DNA of 64,000 nt from Streptomyces pseudovenezuelae (lineage in GTDB: Bacteria > Actinomycetota > Actinomycetes > Streptomycetales > Streptomycetaceae), in the NCBI RefSeq assembly GCF_001513955.1, contig NZ_KQ948148.1, positions 549,905 to 613,904 on the forward strand, read 5' to 3'. Below, one piece after another: positions 25,383 to 34,196 of the stretch. Numbering within the stretch: the stretch's first letter is position 1; every line of letters begins with the position of its first letter. The translations under genes were made by a program, and so were the position numbers. The notes beneath the pieces were generated by a model. It did no database searches, was not told the origin of the DNA, and saw only the letters and a program-made list of their open reading frames with translations.

Positions 25383-25409
25383 GGATCCCGCCGGCCCGTT
25401 GCGGGATCC
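25383..25409. terminator. Hairpin downstream of acyl-CoA dehydrogenase
   Basis: The 9-bp arms GGATCCCGC (25383-25391) and GCGGGATCC (25401-25409) flank a 9-base loop, 53 bases after the stop codon. It is a probable factor-independent terminator, weaker than others in this window. Confidence 0.5.
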
Positions 25410-25550
25410 GCGGGGGCCGGGACATGAGCGAAAGGGGCGGCGTCGGGGTCGGGTGTCCCCGACCAGGCCGAACCAGGCGGCCGCGTCAGGCATCCCGCAC
25501 CAGGCGCGCCAGCCCCGCACCCGGCATTCGCCACCAGGCGCCCGCCCTGC

Positions 25551-25578
25551 GGAGGGACCGATCAGGAGGGACCGATCA
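25551..25578. repeat. Tandem 14-bp direct repeat
   Basis: GGAGGGACCGATCA occurs twice in direct succession, with a third partial copy (GATCAGGAGGG) just after. It lies between the acyl-CoA dehydrogenase terminator and the stop of the rhodanese gene, so it may be only slippage DNA. Confidence 0.7.
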
Positions 25579-25609
25579 GCAAGCCACGATCAGGAGGGCT
25601 ACGGAGGGG

Positions 25610-25957
25610 CTAGAGCACGAAGCCCGGCCGGCCGTCGTCCGTCACCACGGGGCGGCCCGCCTCGGCCCACAGCTGCATCCCGCCGTCCACGTTCGCGGCG
25701 TCGATGCCCTGCTGGGCCAGGTACATCGTGACCTGCGCCGAGCGACCGCCGGACCGGCAGATCACGTGGACCCGGCCGTCCTGCGGGGCGGCCTCGGTCA
25801 GCTCGCCGTAGCGGGCCACGAACTCACTGATGGGGATGTGCAGCGCACCTTGGGCGTGACCCGCCTGCCACTCGTCGACCTCACGGACGTCCAGCAGGAA
25901 ATCGTCGTCCTTGAGATCCGTGACCTGGACCGTGGGCACACCAGCACCGAAATTCAT
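25610..25957 (-). CDS. Single-domain rhodanese-like sulfurtransferase
   Basis: A protein of 115 residues with one rhodanese domain. The active-site loop with its catalytic Cys is VICRSGGRSAQV (near residue 70). FLLDVREVDEWQAGHAQGA is the usual N-terminal signature, and the protein ends with DDGRPGFVL. It probably transfers sulfane sulfur in the cytoplasm; the acceptor is unknown. ATG at 25957 gives the family-like start MNFGAGVPTV. It follows the J-domain gene on the same strand with a 38-base gap. Confidence 0.88.
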   Translation of the reverse strand: MNFGAGVPTVQVTDLKDDDFLLDVREVDEWQAGHAQGALHIPISEFVARYGELTEAAPQDGRVHVICRSGGRSAQVTMYLAQQGIDAANVDGGMQLWAEAGRPVVTDDGRPGFVL

Positions 25958-25995
25958 GAGGCCGACGCTACCTGACGCCCCGAGGGCGCGGCCGG

Positions 25996-26811
25996 TCACT
26001 CCTGTGCGAGCAGTTCCCCGAGCTCCGCCTCACGCGTGGAAACGTCGGTCAGGAGCTTCTCGGCGATCTCCTCCAGCAGGCGGTCCGGGTCGTCCGGCGC
26101 CATCCGGAGCATCGAGCCGATCGCGCTCTCCTCCAGCTCCCGCGCGACCACCGAGAGCAGCTCCTTGCGCCGGGCGAGCCATTCGAGGCGGGCGTAGAGC
26201 TCCTCGCTGGGGGTGGGTCCCTGCTCCGGAGGCTTGGGACCGGCGGCCCACTCCTCGGCCAGTTCCCGCAGGAGAGGCTCGTCGCCGCGGGAGTAGGCCG
26301 CGTTGACCCGGGTGATGAACTCCTCGCGCCGCGCCCGCTCGGTGTCGTCCTGGGCGAGGTCCGGGTGCGCCTTGCGAGCGAGCTCGCGGTAGAGCTTGCG
26401 GGCCTCGTCGCTGGGGCGCACCCGCTGCGGGGGCCGCACCGGCTGCTCGGTGAGCATCGCGGCGGCCTCCGGGAACAGGCCCTCCCCGTCCATCCAGCCG
26501 TGGAACAGCTCCTCGACACCGGGCATCGGCATCACCTGGGCGCGGGCCTCCTGGGCCTTGCGCAGATCCTCGGGGTCGCCGCTGCGGGCGGCCCTGATCT
26601 CCGCGATCTGCGCGTCCAGCTCGTCGAGACGGCTGTACATCGGGCCGAGCCTCTGGTGGTGCAGGCGGGAGAAGTTCTCCACCTCGATGCGGAAGGTCTC
26701 CACCGCGATCTCGTACTCGATGAGCGCCTGCTCCGCGGCCCGCACGGCCCGCTCCAACCGCTCCGTACCTGCGGCGGCTGTGCCGTGGGGGTCAGCTTCC
26801 GGGGACGTCAT
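25996..26811 (-). CDS. J-domain protein with N-terminal coiled coil
   Basis: A protein of 271 residues. Residues 12-105 form predicted helices/coiled coil (ERAVRAAEQALIEYEIAVET and SRLDELDAQIAEIRAA). A J-like domain covers about residues 130-185, with KLYRELARKAHPDLAQDD carrying the HPD tripeptide that stimulates Hsp70 ATPase. An acidic helical C-terminus follows (LLEEIAEKLLTDVSTREAEL). The zinc-finger and substrate domains of DnaJ are absent, so this is a type III co-chaperone. ATG at 26811 was chosen; it gives MTSPEADPHG. Confidence 0.82.
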   Translation of the reverse strand: MTSPEADPHGTAAAGTERLERAVRAAEQALIEYEIAVETFRIEVENFSRLHHQRLGPMYSRLDELDAQIAEIRAARSGDPEDLRKAQEARAQVMPMPGVEELFHGWMDGEGLFPEAAAMLTEQPVRPPQRVRPSDEARKLYRELARKAHPDLAQDDTERARREEFITRVNAAYSRGDEPLLRELAEEWAAGPKPPEQGPTPSEELYARLEWLARRKELLSVVARELEESAIGSMLRMAPDDPDRLLEEIAEKLLTDVSTREAELGELLAQE

Positions 26812-27007
26812 CCGAACAGCGTAACCGTGCCGACCGGGGCCGGACGCCAACCGGGGTGACAGCCCGGGCGCGCCGGACAGGAGAGGTGCCGAGACGCCGG
26901 ACAGCGTGTCGGGCGTACACAGGTCCCCGTCGGGGCGATGTGTGCCCACCCCGGCCGGAGACCTACCGCCCTCACATCTCACACCCCGGCTGGACCGCGG
27001 CTGCTCC

Positions 27008-28531
27008 TCAGACCCCCGTCTCCGCCGCGACCCTCCCCGCCCGGATCCCCGTCATCAGGTCCGCGTGGTCCGCCTCCGTGCGGTCGGCGTAGGTGACGGC
27101 GAAGGTGGCGACGGCCTCGTCGAGTTCGTCGTTCTTGCCGCAGTAGCCGGAGATCAGCCGGGGGTCGGCGCTGTGCGAGTGGGCGCGGGCCAGGAGGGCG
27201 CCGGTCATGCGGCCGTAGTCGTCTATCTGGTCGGCGGAGAGGGCGGCCGGGTCGACGCTGCCCTTGCGGTTGCGGAACTGGCGCACCTGGAAGGGGAGGC
27301 CGTCGACGGTCGTCCAGCCCAGCAGGATGTCGCTGACGACCTGCATCCGCTTCTGGCCGAGGACCACCCGGCGGCCCTCGTGGTCGACCGGCGGCACGTC
27401 GAAGCCCGCGGTGACCAGGTGCGGCAGGAGGGCCGAGGGCCGCGCCTCCTTGACCTGGAGGACCAGCGGTTCGCCGCGGTGGTCCAGCAGCAGGACGACG
27501 TAGGAGCGGGTGCCCACGCTGCCCGTGCCGACAACGCGGAACGCCACGTCGTGCACCGCGTGGCGGGCCAGCAGCGGGTGACGGTCCTCGGAGAGCGTGC
27601 TCAGGTAGTGCTCCAGGGACGCGGCCACCGCCGCGGCCTCCTCGTCGGGCACCCGGCGCAGCACCGGCGGGGCGTCCACGAAGTGCCGGCCGCCGTCCTC
27701 CGTGAGCTCCGTCGACTTCGCCGCGAAGCGCCCGCTGGTGTTGGCCCGCGCCTTCTCCGAGACCCGCTCCAGCGTGCCGACCAGGTCGTGGGCGTCGGTG
27801 TGGGAGACGAGTTCCTCGTCCGCGATCGCGTTCCACGCGTCCAGCACCGGGAGCTTGGCGAGCAGCCGCATGGTGCGCCGGTACGCGCCCACCGCCCCGT
27901 GCGCCGCCGCGCGGCAGGTGTCCTCGTCGGCGCCGATCTCCCGGCCCGCGAGGACCAGGGAGGCGGCGAGCCGCTTGAGGTCCCACTCCCAGGGGCCGTA
28001 CACCGTCTCGTCGAAGTCGTTCAGGTCGATGACCAGGTCGCCGCGGGCGTCGCCGTACAGGCCGAAGTTCGCCGCGTGCGCGTCACCGCAGATCTGGGCG
28101 CGGATCCGGGTCATCGGGGTCCGGGCCAGGTCGTAGGCCATGAGGCCGGCCGAGCCGCGCAGGAAGGCGAACGGCGTGGCCGCCATCCGGCCCACCCGGA
28201 TCGGCGTGAGCTCGGGCAGGCGGCCCCGGCTCGACTCCTCGACCGCCTCGACCGCGCCGGGGCGCGAGATGTCCAGGTCCAGCGCCGCGTGGGCACTGCG
28301 CGGGACACTCTCCCGCAGCGCCTTGCCTTCCTTCTTGGGCGAGCCCTCGACGGGCCACTGGGCGAAGCCGCGCACCCGGGGACGCCGCCGGGCGGAACCG
28401 GGGCCCGCGTCGGCTGCAGCCGCGGCCGGCACCTGCCGCGCCCCGGCCTCCTCGCCGTCCTGTGCCCCGACCTTCGCCTCCACACCGGCATCGGCCACAG
28501 CGACCGCCTCCCCCGTGACTCGCAAGAACAT
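27008..28531 (-). CDS. DUF2252 family protein
   Basis: A protein of about 507 residues. After a variable N-terminus of about 90 residues comes a DUF2252 body: MAATPFAFLRGSAGLMAYDL, QICGDAHAANFGLYGDARGD and VIDLNDFDETVYGPWEWDL (near residues 145-195). The last two resemble the catalytic loop and metal site of kinase/phosphotransferase folds. Further features are DHRGEPLVLQVKEARPSAL and SGYCGKNDELDEAV. The pattern suggests a kinase-like enzyme of unknown substrate. The ATG at 28531 was taken; a TTG at 28552 would add seven residues. Both upstream DnaA-like boxes lie within 75 bases of the start. Confidence 0.85.
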   Translation of the reverse strand: MFLRVTGEAVAVADAGVEAKVGAQDGEEAGARQVPAAAAADAGPGSARRRPRVRGFAQWPVEGSPKKEGKALRESVPRSAHAALDLDISRPGAVEAVEESSRGRLPELTPIRVGRMAATPFAFLRGSAGLMAYDLARTPMTRIRAQICGDAHAANFGLYGDARGDLVIDLNDFDETVYGPWEWDLKRLAASLVLAGREIGADEDTCRAAAHGAVGAYRRTMRLLAKLPVLDAWNAIADEELVSHTDAHDLVGTLERVSEKARANTSGRFAAKSTELTEDGGRHFVDAPPVLRRVPDEEAAAVAASLEHYLSTLSEDRHPLLARHAVHDVAFRVVGTGSVGTRSYVVLLLDHRGEPLVLQVKEARPSALLPHLVTAGFDVPPVDHEGRRVVLGQKRMQVVSDILLGWTTVDGLPFQVRQFRNRKGSVDPAALSADQIDDYGRMTGALLARAHSHSADPRLISGYCGKNDELDEAVATFAVTYADRTEADHADLMTGIRAGRVAAETGV

Positions 28532-28577
28532 CAACTCGTGCCGACCGTACAACCACCAGCCGAAACGCGTCAGACCC

Positions 28578-28604
28578 TGTGGACAACTCCACGGCTGTGG
28601 AAAA
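28578..28604. promoter_or_regulatory. Pair of DnaA-box-like sites between DUF2252 and response-regulator genes
   Basis: TGTGGACAA at 28578-28586 is a perfect complement of TTGTCCACA. TGTGGAAAA at 28596-28604 differs from it at one position. Both lie in the 84-base gap, in the same orientation and 18 bases apart. Confidence 0.6.
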
Positions 28605-28615
28605 CGCCCAGCCCC

Positions 28616-29320
28616 TCACGCCCGCAGGTACGCCAGCACCGCCAGGACCCGCCGGTGCGTCTCCTCCGCCGGCGGCAGGTCCAGCTTCGTCAGGATGCCG
28701 CTGATGTGCTTGCCGACCGCGGCATCCGAGACCACCAGTTCCCGGGCGATCGCCCCGTTGGACTTCCCCTCGGCGATCAGCGCGAGGACCTCCCGCTCGC
28801 GCGGGGTGAGCCGCTCCAGCGGATCACGGCGCCGGCGCAGCAACTGGCGTACGACTTCGGGGTCCACGACCGTCCCCCCGTCCGCGACCTCGCACAGGGC
28901 GTCGACGAACTGCTCGACCTGGCCGACCCGGTCCTTGAGCAGATAGCCGACTCCGGTGCCGTCTCCGGAGTCGAGGAGTTCGGAGGCGTAGGCCCGCTGC
29001 ACGTACTGGCTGAGGACCAGTACCGGCAGGCCGGGGCGCCGCTCCCGCAGGCGGACCGCCGCGTGCAGCCCCTCGTCCTGGAAGCCGGGCGGCATACGGA
29101 CGTCCGTCAGGACGATGTCGGGGCTGTGCTCCTCGACCGCGACCAGCAGGGCCTCGGCGTCGCCGACCGCCGCGACGACCTCGTGACCGCAGCGGCCGAG
29201 CAGGCCGATGAGCCCCTCGCGCAGCAGCACGCTGTCCTCGGCGAGCACGACCCGGAGCGATCGCGTTACGCCGTCACCCCGTTCGTCCCCCGTGCCTCGG
29301 CCGGTTCGGTCACCTCGCAA
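28616..29320 (-). CDS. Two-component response regulator (NarL/LuxR type)
   Basis: A response regulator of 234 residues. The receiver domain has the phospho-acceptor Asp in IVLTDVRMPPGF (near residue 75) and acidic residues in VVLAEDSVLL; the LuxR HTH lies near the C-terminus (LTPREREVLALIAEGKSNGA and SDAAVGKHISGI). A TTG at 29320 with GGAG six bases upstream is the best start, because no ATG or GTG precedes the receiver in this frame. This makes it overlap the kinase gene by 55 bases, so they are tightly coupled. It probably controls the ABC transporter encoded divergently. Confidence 0.88.
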   Translation of the reverse strand: MRGDRTGRGTGDERGDGVTRSLRVVLAEDSVLLREGLIGLLGRCGHEVVAAVGDAEALLVAVEEHSPDIVLTDVRMPPGFQDEGLHAAVRLRERRPGLPVLVLSQYVQRAYASELLDSGDGTGVGYLLKDRVGQVEQFVDALCEVADGGTVVDPEVVRQLLRRRRDPLERLTPREREVLALIAEGKSNGAIARELVVSDAAVGKHISGILTKLDLPPAEETHRRVLAVLAYLRA

Positions 29321-30582
29321 GGGAACTCCACACGCAACAGGGTCGGACCACCCGGCGGACTGGACAGGGAGAGTGTGCCATCCAGGACCGACACCCGGTC
29401 GGCGAGTCCGGTCAGCCCGCTGCCCGCCGAGACGTCCGCGCCGCCGCGGCCGTCGTCGCGCACCTCCAGCAGCAGCCGTCCGCGCGCGTGGCCGCCGCGC
29501 ACCTCGGCGCGGCCCGCCCCGCTGTGCTTGGCCACGTTGGCCAGGGCCTCGCAGACCACGAAGTAGGCGGCCGCCTCCACCGCCTGGTCGAGCCGCCCCG
29601 GTACCGACAGATCGACGTCGACCGGGACGACGGAACGGTCCGCGGCGTCGGCGACGGCGGCCGTCAGACCGTAGTCCGCGAGGACCTTGGGGTGGATGCC
29701 CTGGATGAGTTCGCGCAGCTCGGCCAGGGCCCTGCCCGCCTCGTCGTGGGCCTTGGCGAGCTGCTCGGCGAGCGGTCCGGCCGGGGCGTCGAGACGGGCC
29801 AGGCCGAGGGCCATCGTCAGGGCCACCAGGCGTTGTTGGGCGCCGTCGTGCAGATCGCGTTCGATACGCCTGCGCTCCGCCTCGAAGGCGTCCACCAACC
29901 GCACGCGTGACCGGCTCAGTTCGACCACTCGGGCGTCCAGCTCACGGTCACGCGACGCGATCAACAACCGCGTCAGCCCGGCCCGGGCACCCGCGACAAC
30001 CCCCAGCACGTACAGCCCCGCCGCCAGGAGCAGCAGCCCGAGTACCGCCACCCCGAAGGCCGTCGGCCAGGTGGTGACCGTCCATTGCTTGAGCACCTTC
30101 GCCTCCCGGCCGTCCCCGACCGTGGCCATGAGCAGCGGGACGGCGGCCATGGAGACCGGAACGAGCAGCGCGACGGTGACCGCGAGGGCGTCGACCGGCC
30201 AGAGCAGCACGGCGTACAGCAGGGTGTACCCGAGTTCACGCCAGGTCGCCTGTTCCTTCAGCCGTGTCGTCAGCCAGGCCCGCAGCCCCGTGGCGGTGGG
30301 CTCCCGGTGCGGATCGGGTACCGGGTCCGCGTCGACCAGGCGCAGCCGCCGCCGTTCCGTGCGCGCGACCACGACACCGGACAGCGCCAGCATGACGAGC
30401 AGCGGCAGTCCCACGAGTACGGCGGTGAGCGCCCCGCCGGCCACCGCCAGCGTCCCGATCCCCACCAGCACGACCGGGCCGGCCACCGCACCGCTCAGCA
30501 GGTAACCGACCGAGCGCCAGGGCCACGCCGACAGCAGGAAGCCCGGCCGGGAGATCGCCTGCCACACATTCCGAGGATGCAT
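29266..30582 (-). CDS. Sensor histidine kinase (HisKA_3 type)
   Basis: A membrane histidine kinase of 438 residues. Two pairs of hydrophobic helices are followed by a last helix near residue 180 (FGVAVLGLLLLAAGLYVLGV). This resembles the Streptomyces sensor domain in which the ligand is sensed in the membrane. The phosphorylated His lies in RRIERDLHDGAQQRLVALT (near residue 245). The ATP-binding domain has VCEALANVAKHS and VRDDGRGGADVSAGSGLTGL. ATG at 30582 has a weak ribosome site; a GTG at 30591 is equally possible. It is divergent from the MacB-like ABC genes. Confidence 0.88.
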   Translation of the reverse strand: MHPRNVWQAISRPGFLLSAWPWRSVGYLLSGAVAGPVVLVGIGTLAVAGGALTAVLVGLPLLVMLALSGVVVARTERRRLRLVDADPVPDPHREPTATGLRAWLTTRLKEQATWRELGYTLLYAVLLWPVDALAVTVALLVPVSMAAVPLLMATVGDGREAKVLKQWTVTTWPTAFGVAVLGLLLLAAGLYVLGVVAGARAGLTRLLIASRDRELDARVVELSRSRVRLVDAFEAERRRIERDLHDGAQQRLVALTMALGLARLDAPAGPLAEQLAKAHDEAGRALAELRELIQGIHPKVLADYGLTAAVADAADRSVVPVDVDLSVPGRLDQAVEAAAYFVVCEALANVAKHSGAGRAEVRGGHARGRLLLEVRDDGRGGADVSAGSGLTGLADRVSVLDGTLSLSSPPGGPTLLRVEFPCEVTEPAEARGTNGVTA

Positions 30583-30746
30583 GCGGATCACCGTAGAAGC
30601 GCGGTGCGGGACCGGGCCATGGGCCAGGACGGAGGAGCGGGGGTAGGGCCGGCCCTACCCCAGGTCTCGGTCCCGCCGCACTGCGCCCGGGCGTCCTCGA
30701 ACGGTTTGGTGGGAGCCACCGAAGACACCGGACGAGCGGGGGACCC

Positions 30747-31649
30747 ATGACCACCGACGCCATCAGCCTGCGATCCGTCAGCAGGACATACGGCAACGCA
30801 TCCGGCGGCGCATCCGGGAGGGCGTCCGGGTGGGCCTTCGGCCGGACGCGCCACCAGGACAGCCGGCGCGCCTCACCCGACGACACCACCGTGACCGCAC
30901 TCCACGACGTCACCCTCGCCTTCCCCCGCGGCACCTTCACCGCCGTCATGGGCCCTTCCGGCTCCGGCAAGTCGAGCCTGTTGCAGTGCGCCGCGGGCCT
31001 GGACCGGCCCACCTCGGGCTCCGTCACCCTGAGCGGCACCGAGCTCACCACGCTCAGCGAGACCAGGCTGACCCTGCTGCGGCGTGAGCGCATCGGGTTC
31101 GTCTTCCAGGCGTTCAACCTGCTGCCCTCGCTCACCGCCGAGCAGAACGTCGCCCTGCCGCTCAGGCTGGCCGGCCGGCGCGTTCCGAAGGCCCGCATCC
31201 GCGAGGTGCTCCAGCAGGTCGGTCTCGCCGAGCGGGCCCGGCACCGCCCGACGGAGCTGTCCGGCGGCCAGCAGCAGCGCGTCGCCCTGGCCCGTGCCCT
31301 GGTCACCCGCCCCGAGGTCCTCTTCGGTGACGAGCCGACCGGCGCCCTGGACTCGCGGACCGGCCGCGAGGTACTCGCCTTGTTGCGCGCCACGGTCGAC
31401 CGGGAGGGCCAGACCGTCGTCATGGTCACCCACGACCCGGTGGCCGCGTCCTGTGCCGACCGGGTGGTCTTCCTCGTCGACGGCCGGGTCACCGGCGATC
31501 TGGCCGGCGCCGGCCCCCATGACATCGCCACCCACATGGCCACCCTGGAGGCCGCGCCACCAGCCCGACCGACCGCACTTGTCTCACCGCGTCCCACGCC
31601 TCACCCCGCGCCCGGCACCGGGACCCGCCCGGAAGGCCGGCCGTGCTGA
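30747..31649 (+). CDS. MacB/LolD-type ABC transporter ATP-binding protein
   Basis: An ABC ATPase of 300 residues. Walker A is GPSGSGKSS (near residue 70), the signature LSGGQQQRVALARAL, and Walker B VLFGDEPTGALDS. A short basic insertion (RTRHQDSRRASPDD) lies between the first strand and the Walker A region, and the last 35 residues are Pro-rich. The start overlaps no gene. The permease gene starts seven bases before its stop. Together with the adjacent two-component system it is likely an antimicrobial or lipid stress-response exporter. Confidence 0.92.
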   Translation: MTTDAISLRSVSRTYGNASGGASGRASGWAFGRTRHQDSRRASPDDTTVTALHDVTLAFPRGTFTAVMGPSGSGKSSLLQCAAGLDRPTSGSVTLSGTELTTLSETRLTLLRRERIGFVFQAFNLLPSLTAEQNVALPLRLAGRRVPKARIREVLQQVGLAERARHRPTELSGGQQQRVALARALVTRPEVLFGDEPTGALDSRTGREVLALLRATVDREGQTVVMVTHDPVAASCADRVVFLVDGRVTGDLAGAGPHDIATHMATLEAAPPARPTALVSPRPTPHPAPGTGTRPEGRPC

Positions 31650-34138
31650 CCATCGCCCTCCACACCCTCCGCGCCCGCTGGTCCACCTTCCTGGGCACGT
31701 TCGTCGCCCTGTCCCTCGGCGTCGCCCTGCTCGCCGTGATGGGCCTGGCCCTCGCCTCCTCGCTGGACGCGCCGGAGCGGCAGCCCGAGCGGTTCGCTCT
31801 CGCACCGGTCGTCGTCCAGGGCCGGAACACCCTGAGCGTGCCGACCTCGACCGGCGCCCATGTTTCACGTGAAACACGCCAACTCGCCCACCCGCACGCG
31901 GTGTCCGAGGCTGCCGTGGCCACCCTGAAGAAGCTCGGCACGGTCATCCCGGACCGCTCCTTCCCGGTACACGCCGAGGGCGGCCCCGGTCAGCTCGTCG
32001 GCCACCCCTGGTCCACCGCCGCCTTCGCCCCGTACGAGATCACCGGGGGCCGCGCACCCCGCACCGCGGACGAAGTGGTCGTCACCGGAGACTGGACGCG
32101 GCCCGGCAACCGGCTGCGCACCGACCACGGCACCGTGCGGGTCGTAGGGACCCTTCGCTCCCGGGGCTTCGAGACCGCCGTCTTCTACACCGACGCCCGC
32201 GCCGCCCAGTTGTCCCCGAGGAGCACCCAACTCGTGGTGGAGGCAGCCGCACGAGACGTACGAGAAGCGCTGGAAGGCGAATCCGTCCACGTCCTCACCG
32301 GAAGCGCCCGCCGTCTCGCCGACCCCGATCCGGACCGCGACCGGGAGGCGCTCACCGCGATGAACGCCCTGTTCGGCACCGCCGGCGGAGTCACCGCCTT
32401 CGTGTCGGTGTTCGTCGTGGCGTCCACCTTCGCCTTCGCGGTCGCCCAGCGGCGCCGGGAGTTCGGCCTGCTGCGCACCGCGGGAGCCACGCCCGGGCAG
32501 ATCCGCCGGACGGTGTGCGCGGAGGCGCTGCTGGTCGGCGTCCTCGCCTCGGCCACCGGCTGTGCGCTCGGCTCGTACGGCGCCCCGCACCTCGCGGCCC
32601 GGGTGGTCGACGCCGGCCTCGCACCGGGCTGGTTCACCCTCGGGGATGCCACGTGGCCGTATCACCTGGCCTTTTGGACGGGTCTGCTCGTCGCGCTGCT
32701 CGGGGTCGTCGCCGCGTCCTGGCGGGCGGGCCGCACCGGTGCCGTCCAGGCACTGCGCGAGGCCTCCGTCGATGCCAGGGCGATGACTTGGGGCCGCCTG
32801 CTGTCCGGAGCCGGGCTGCTGCTGACCGCCGCGGTGACACTGGCCCTGGCGCTGGTCACCGACCCGGGTGAGTTGCTGCACCGCAAGACGTACGTCAGCC
32901 GTCCGATGCTGCTGATCACCGCGATCGCGCTGCTCGCGCCGGTCCTGGTGCGGCCGCTGACCCGGCTGCTCGCCTGGCTGCCCGCCCAGCTCCCGGGCGC
33001 GGGAGGGATGCTGGTGCGGGAGAACGCGGCCGCGGGAGTGCGCCGTACGGCAGCCGTGGTGGCCCCCGTCCTGGTCACCGTCGCCCTCACGGGCTCGCTG
33101 CTGGGCGCGACGGCCACGCTGAACGCGGCCCAGGTCGCCGAGGCCCGCGCGCGGACCACGGCCGACTTCGTGGTCGTGCCTGCCGGGAGCGACCGCCTCG
33201 GCGAGAGCACGGGCACCGCCCCCGCCGAGGGCGCGGGCTTCGACGCGCGCACCCTCCGAAGGCTCCGCACGGTCCCCGGCGCCACGGTCTCCGCTAGTTC
33301 GTCGAGCGCCGTCTTCGTCCTGGAGGACGGCGTGGCCCTCATCAGGTCCGAGGCCCGCGCCGCCGAGGCCGCGCCTCTCGCCGCGACCGCGCACCTCCCC
33401 CTGGCCGCAGGCACGGTGAGCGACCTCGACGACGGGTCGATCATCGTCAACGAGGAGTGGCAGCGGCACACCGTCGGACAGACCGTGGACGTGTGGCTCG
33501 GCGACGGCACCAGGAAGTCGCTGCGGATCGCCGCGGTGATGACGACCGGCACCGGCGACAACGGCGTCTACCTCACCCCGGCCAACGCCCCCGGCGCCCA
33601 GGTCGACCGTGTGGACGTCACCCTCGCCGCCGGTGCCGACCCGGCTGTCGTGGCCGGCGCCCTGCGCGAGGCGGGCGGACACGTCCTCACCAGGGACCAG
33701 TGGCTGCGCGCGACCCACCCCGGAACCGACCGGACCACCTGGTACGGCTTTGTGCTGGTGCTCGGCATCGCCCTGCTCTACACCGGCATCTCACTGGCCA
33801 ACACAATGGTCATGGCGACCTCGGACCGGGTGCGCGACCTGGCCGTGCTCCGCCTGGCCGGGGCCACCCGCCGACAGGTGCTGCGGCTGGTCGGCGCCGA
33901 GGCGCTGACGGTCGTGGCGGTGGGCGCCGTGCTCGGACTCCTGGCCGCCGGGCTCAACCTGGCCGGGGTGCGGGGAGCGCTCGGCCTGTTGTCGGTGCGC
34001 TCCTCCGTGCGGATGCCGTGGCCGGAGCTCGCGGTGGTGGGCGGAGCCTGTGCGGTCCTCGCCGTGACCTTCTCGGTCCTCCCGGCCGCCTGGGCGATGC
34101 GCCGCGGGGCCGTGGCACCGGTCGGCACGGGGGAGTGA
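31643..34138 (+). CDS. FtsX-like ABC permease (two FtsX domains)
   Basis: A permease of 831 residues with two FtsX domains. The first membrane helix is near residues 14-37 (FLGTFVALSLGVALLAVMGLALA). A large extracytoplasmic domain follows, then helices in the middle (VTAFVSVFVVASTFAFAVAQ) and a second outer domain. The last helices include LVLGIALLYTGISLANTMVM and LAVVGGACAVLAVTFSVLPA. Such MacB-like permeases act with a dimeric ATPase in mechanotransmission. GTG at 31643 gives a 7-base overlap with the ATPase gene. The coding sequence contains an in-frame ParB site (codons for HVSRET). Confidence 0.9.
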   Translation: MLTIALHTLRARWSTFLGTFVALSLGVALLAVMGLALASSLDAPERQPERFALAPVVVQGRNTLSVPTSTGAHVSRETRQLAHPHAVSEAAVATLKKLGTVIPDRSFPVHAEGGPGQLVGHPWSTAAFAPYEITGGRAPRTADEVVVTGDWTRPGNRLRTDHGTVRVVGTLRSRGFETAVFYTDARAAQLSPRSTQLVVEAAARDVREALEGESVHVLTGSARRLADPDPDRDREALTAMNALFGTAGGVTAFVSVFVVASTFAFAVAQRRREFGLLRTAGATPGQIRRTVCAEALLVGVLASATGCALGSYGAPHLAARVVDAGLAPGWFTLGDATWPYHLAFWTGLLVALLGVVAASWRAGRTGAVQALREASVDARAMTWGRLLSGAGLLLTAAVTLALALVTDPGELLHRKTYVSRPMLLITAIALLAPVLVRPLTRLLAWLPAQLPGAGGMLVRENAAAGVRRTAAVVAPVLVTVALTGSLLGATATLNAAQVAEARARTTADFVVVPAGSDRLGESTGTAPAEGAGFDARTLRRLRTVPGATVSASSSSAVFVLEDGVALIRSEARAAEAAPLAATAHLPLAAGTVSDLDDGSIIVNEEWQRHTVGQTVDVWLGDGTRKSLRIAAVMTTGTGDNGVYLTPANAPGAQVDRVDVTLAAGADPAVVAGALREAGGHVLTRDQWLRATHPGTDRTTWYGFVLVLGIALLYTGISLANTMVMATSDRVRDLAVLRLAGATRRQVLRLVGAEALTVVAVGAVLGLLAAGLNLAGVRGALGLLSVRSSVRMPWPELAVVGGACAVLAVTFSVLPAAWAMRRGAVAPVGTGE
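31862..31875. promoter_or_regulatory. parS: parS site (ParB binding) inside the permease gene
   Basis: A second exact GTTTCACGTGAAAC, fully inside the coding sequence and read as part of codons for His-Val-Ser-Arg-Glu-Thr. It lies 21.9 kb from the first site. Confidence 0.93.
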
Positions 34139-34151
34139 GCGAGACCTCACA
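34134..34151 (+). repeat. Left copy of an 18-bp direct repeat bracketing the accessory region
   Basis: AGTGAGCGAGACCTCACA overlaps the stop codon of the ABC permease. The same 18-mer with one substitution (AGTGAGAGAGACCTCACA) occurs at 59434-59451, about 25.3 kb away in the same orientation. Confidence 0.5.
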
Positions 34152-34196
34152 GGGTGTGCCGCACCACCGCGGACGCCCCTCCTCAGCGGGGGACGG

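Noticed and set aside
31584..31877. A small minus-strand frame starting MFHVKHG at the second parS
   Set aside because: The start arises from the parS palindrome itself; it is antisense to the permease gene with no ribosome site.
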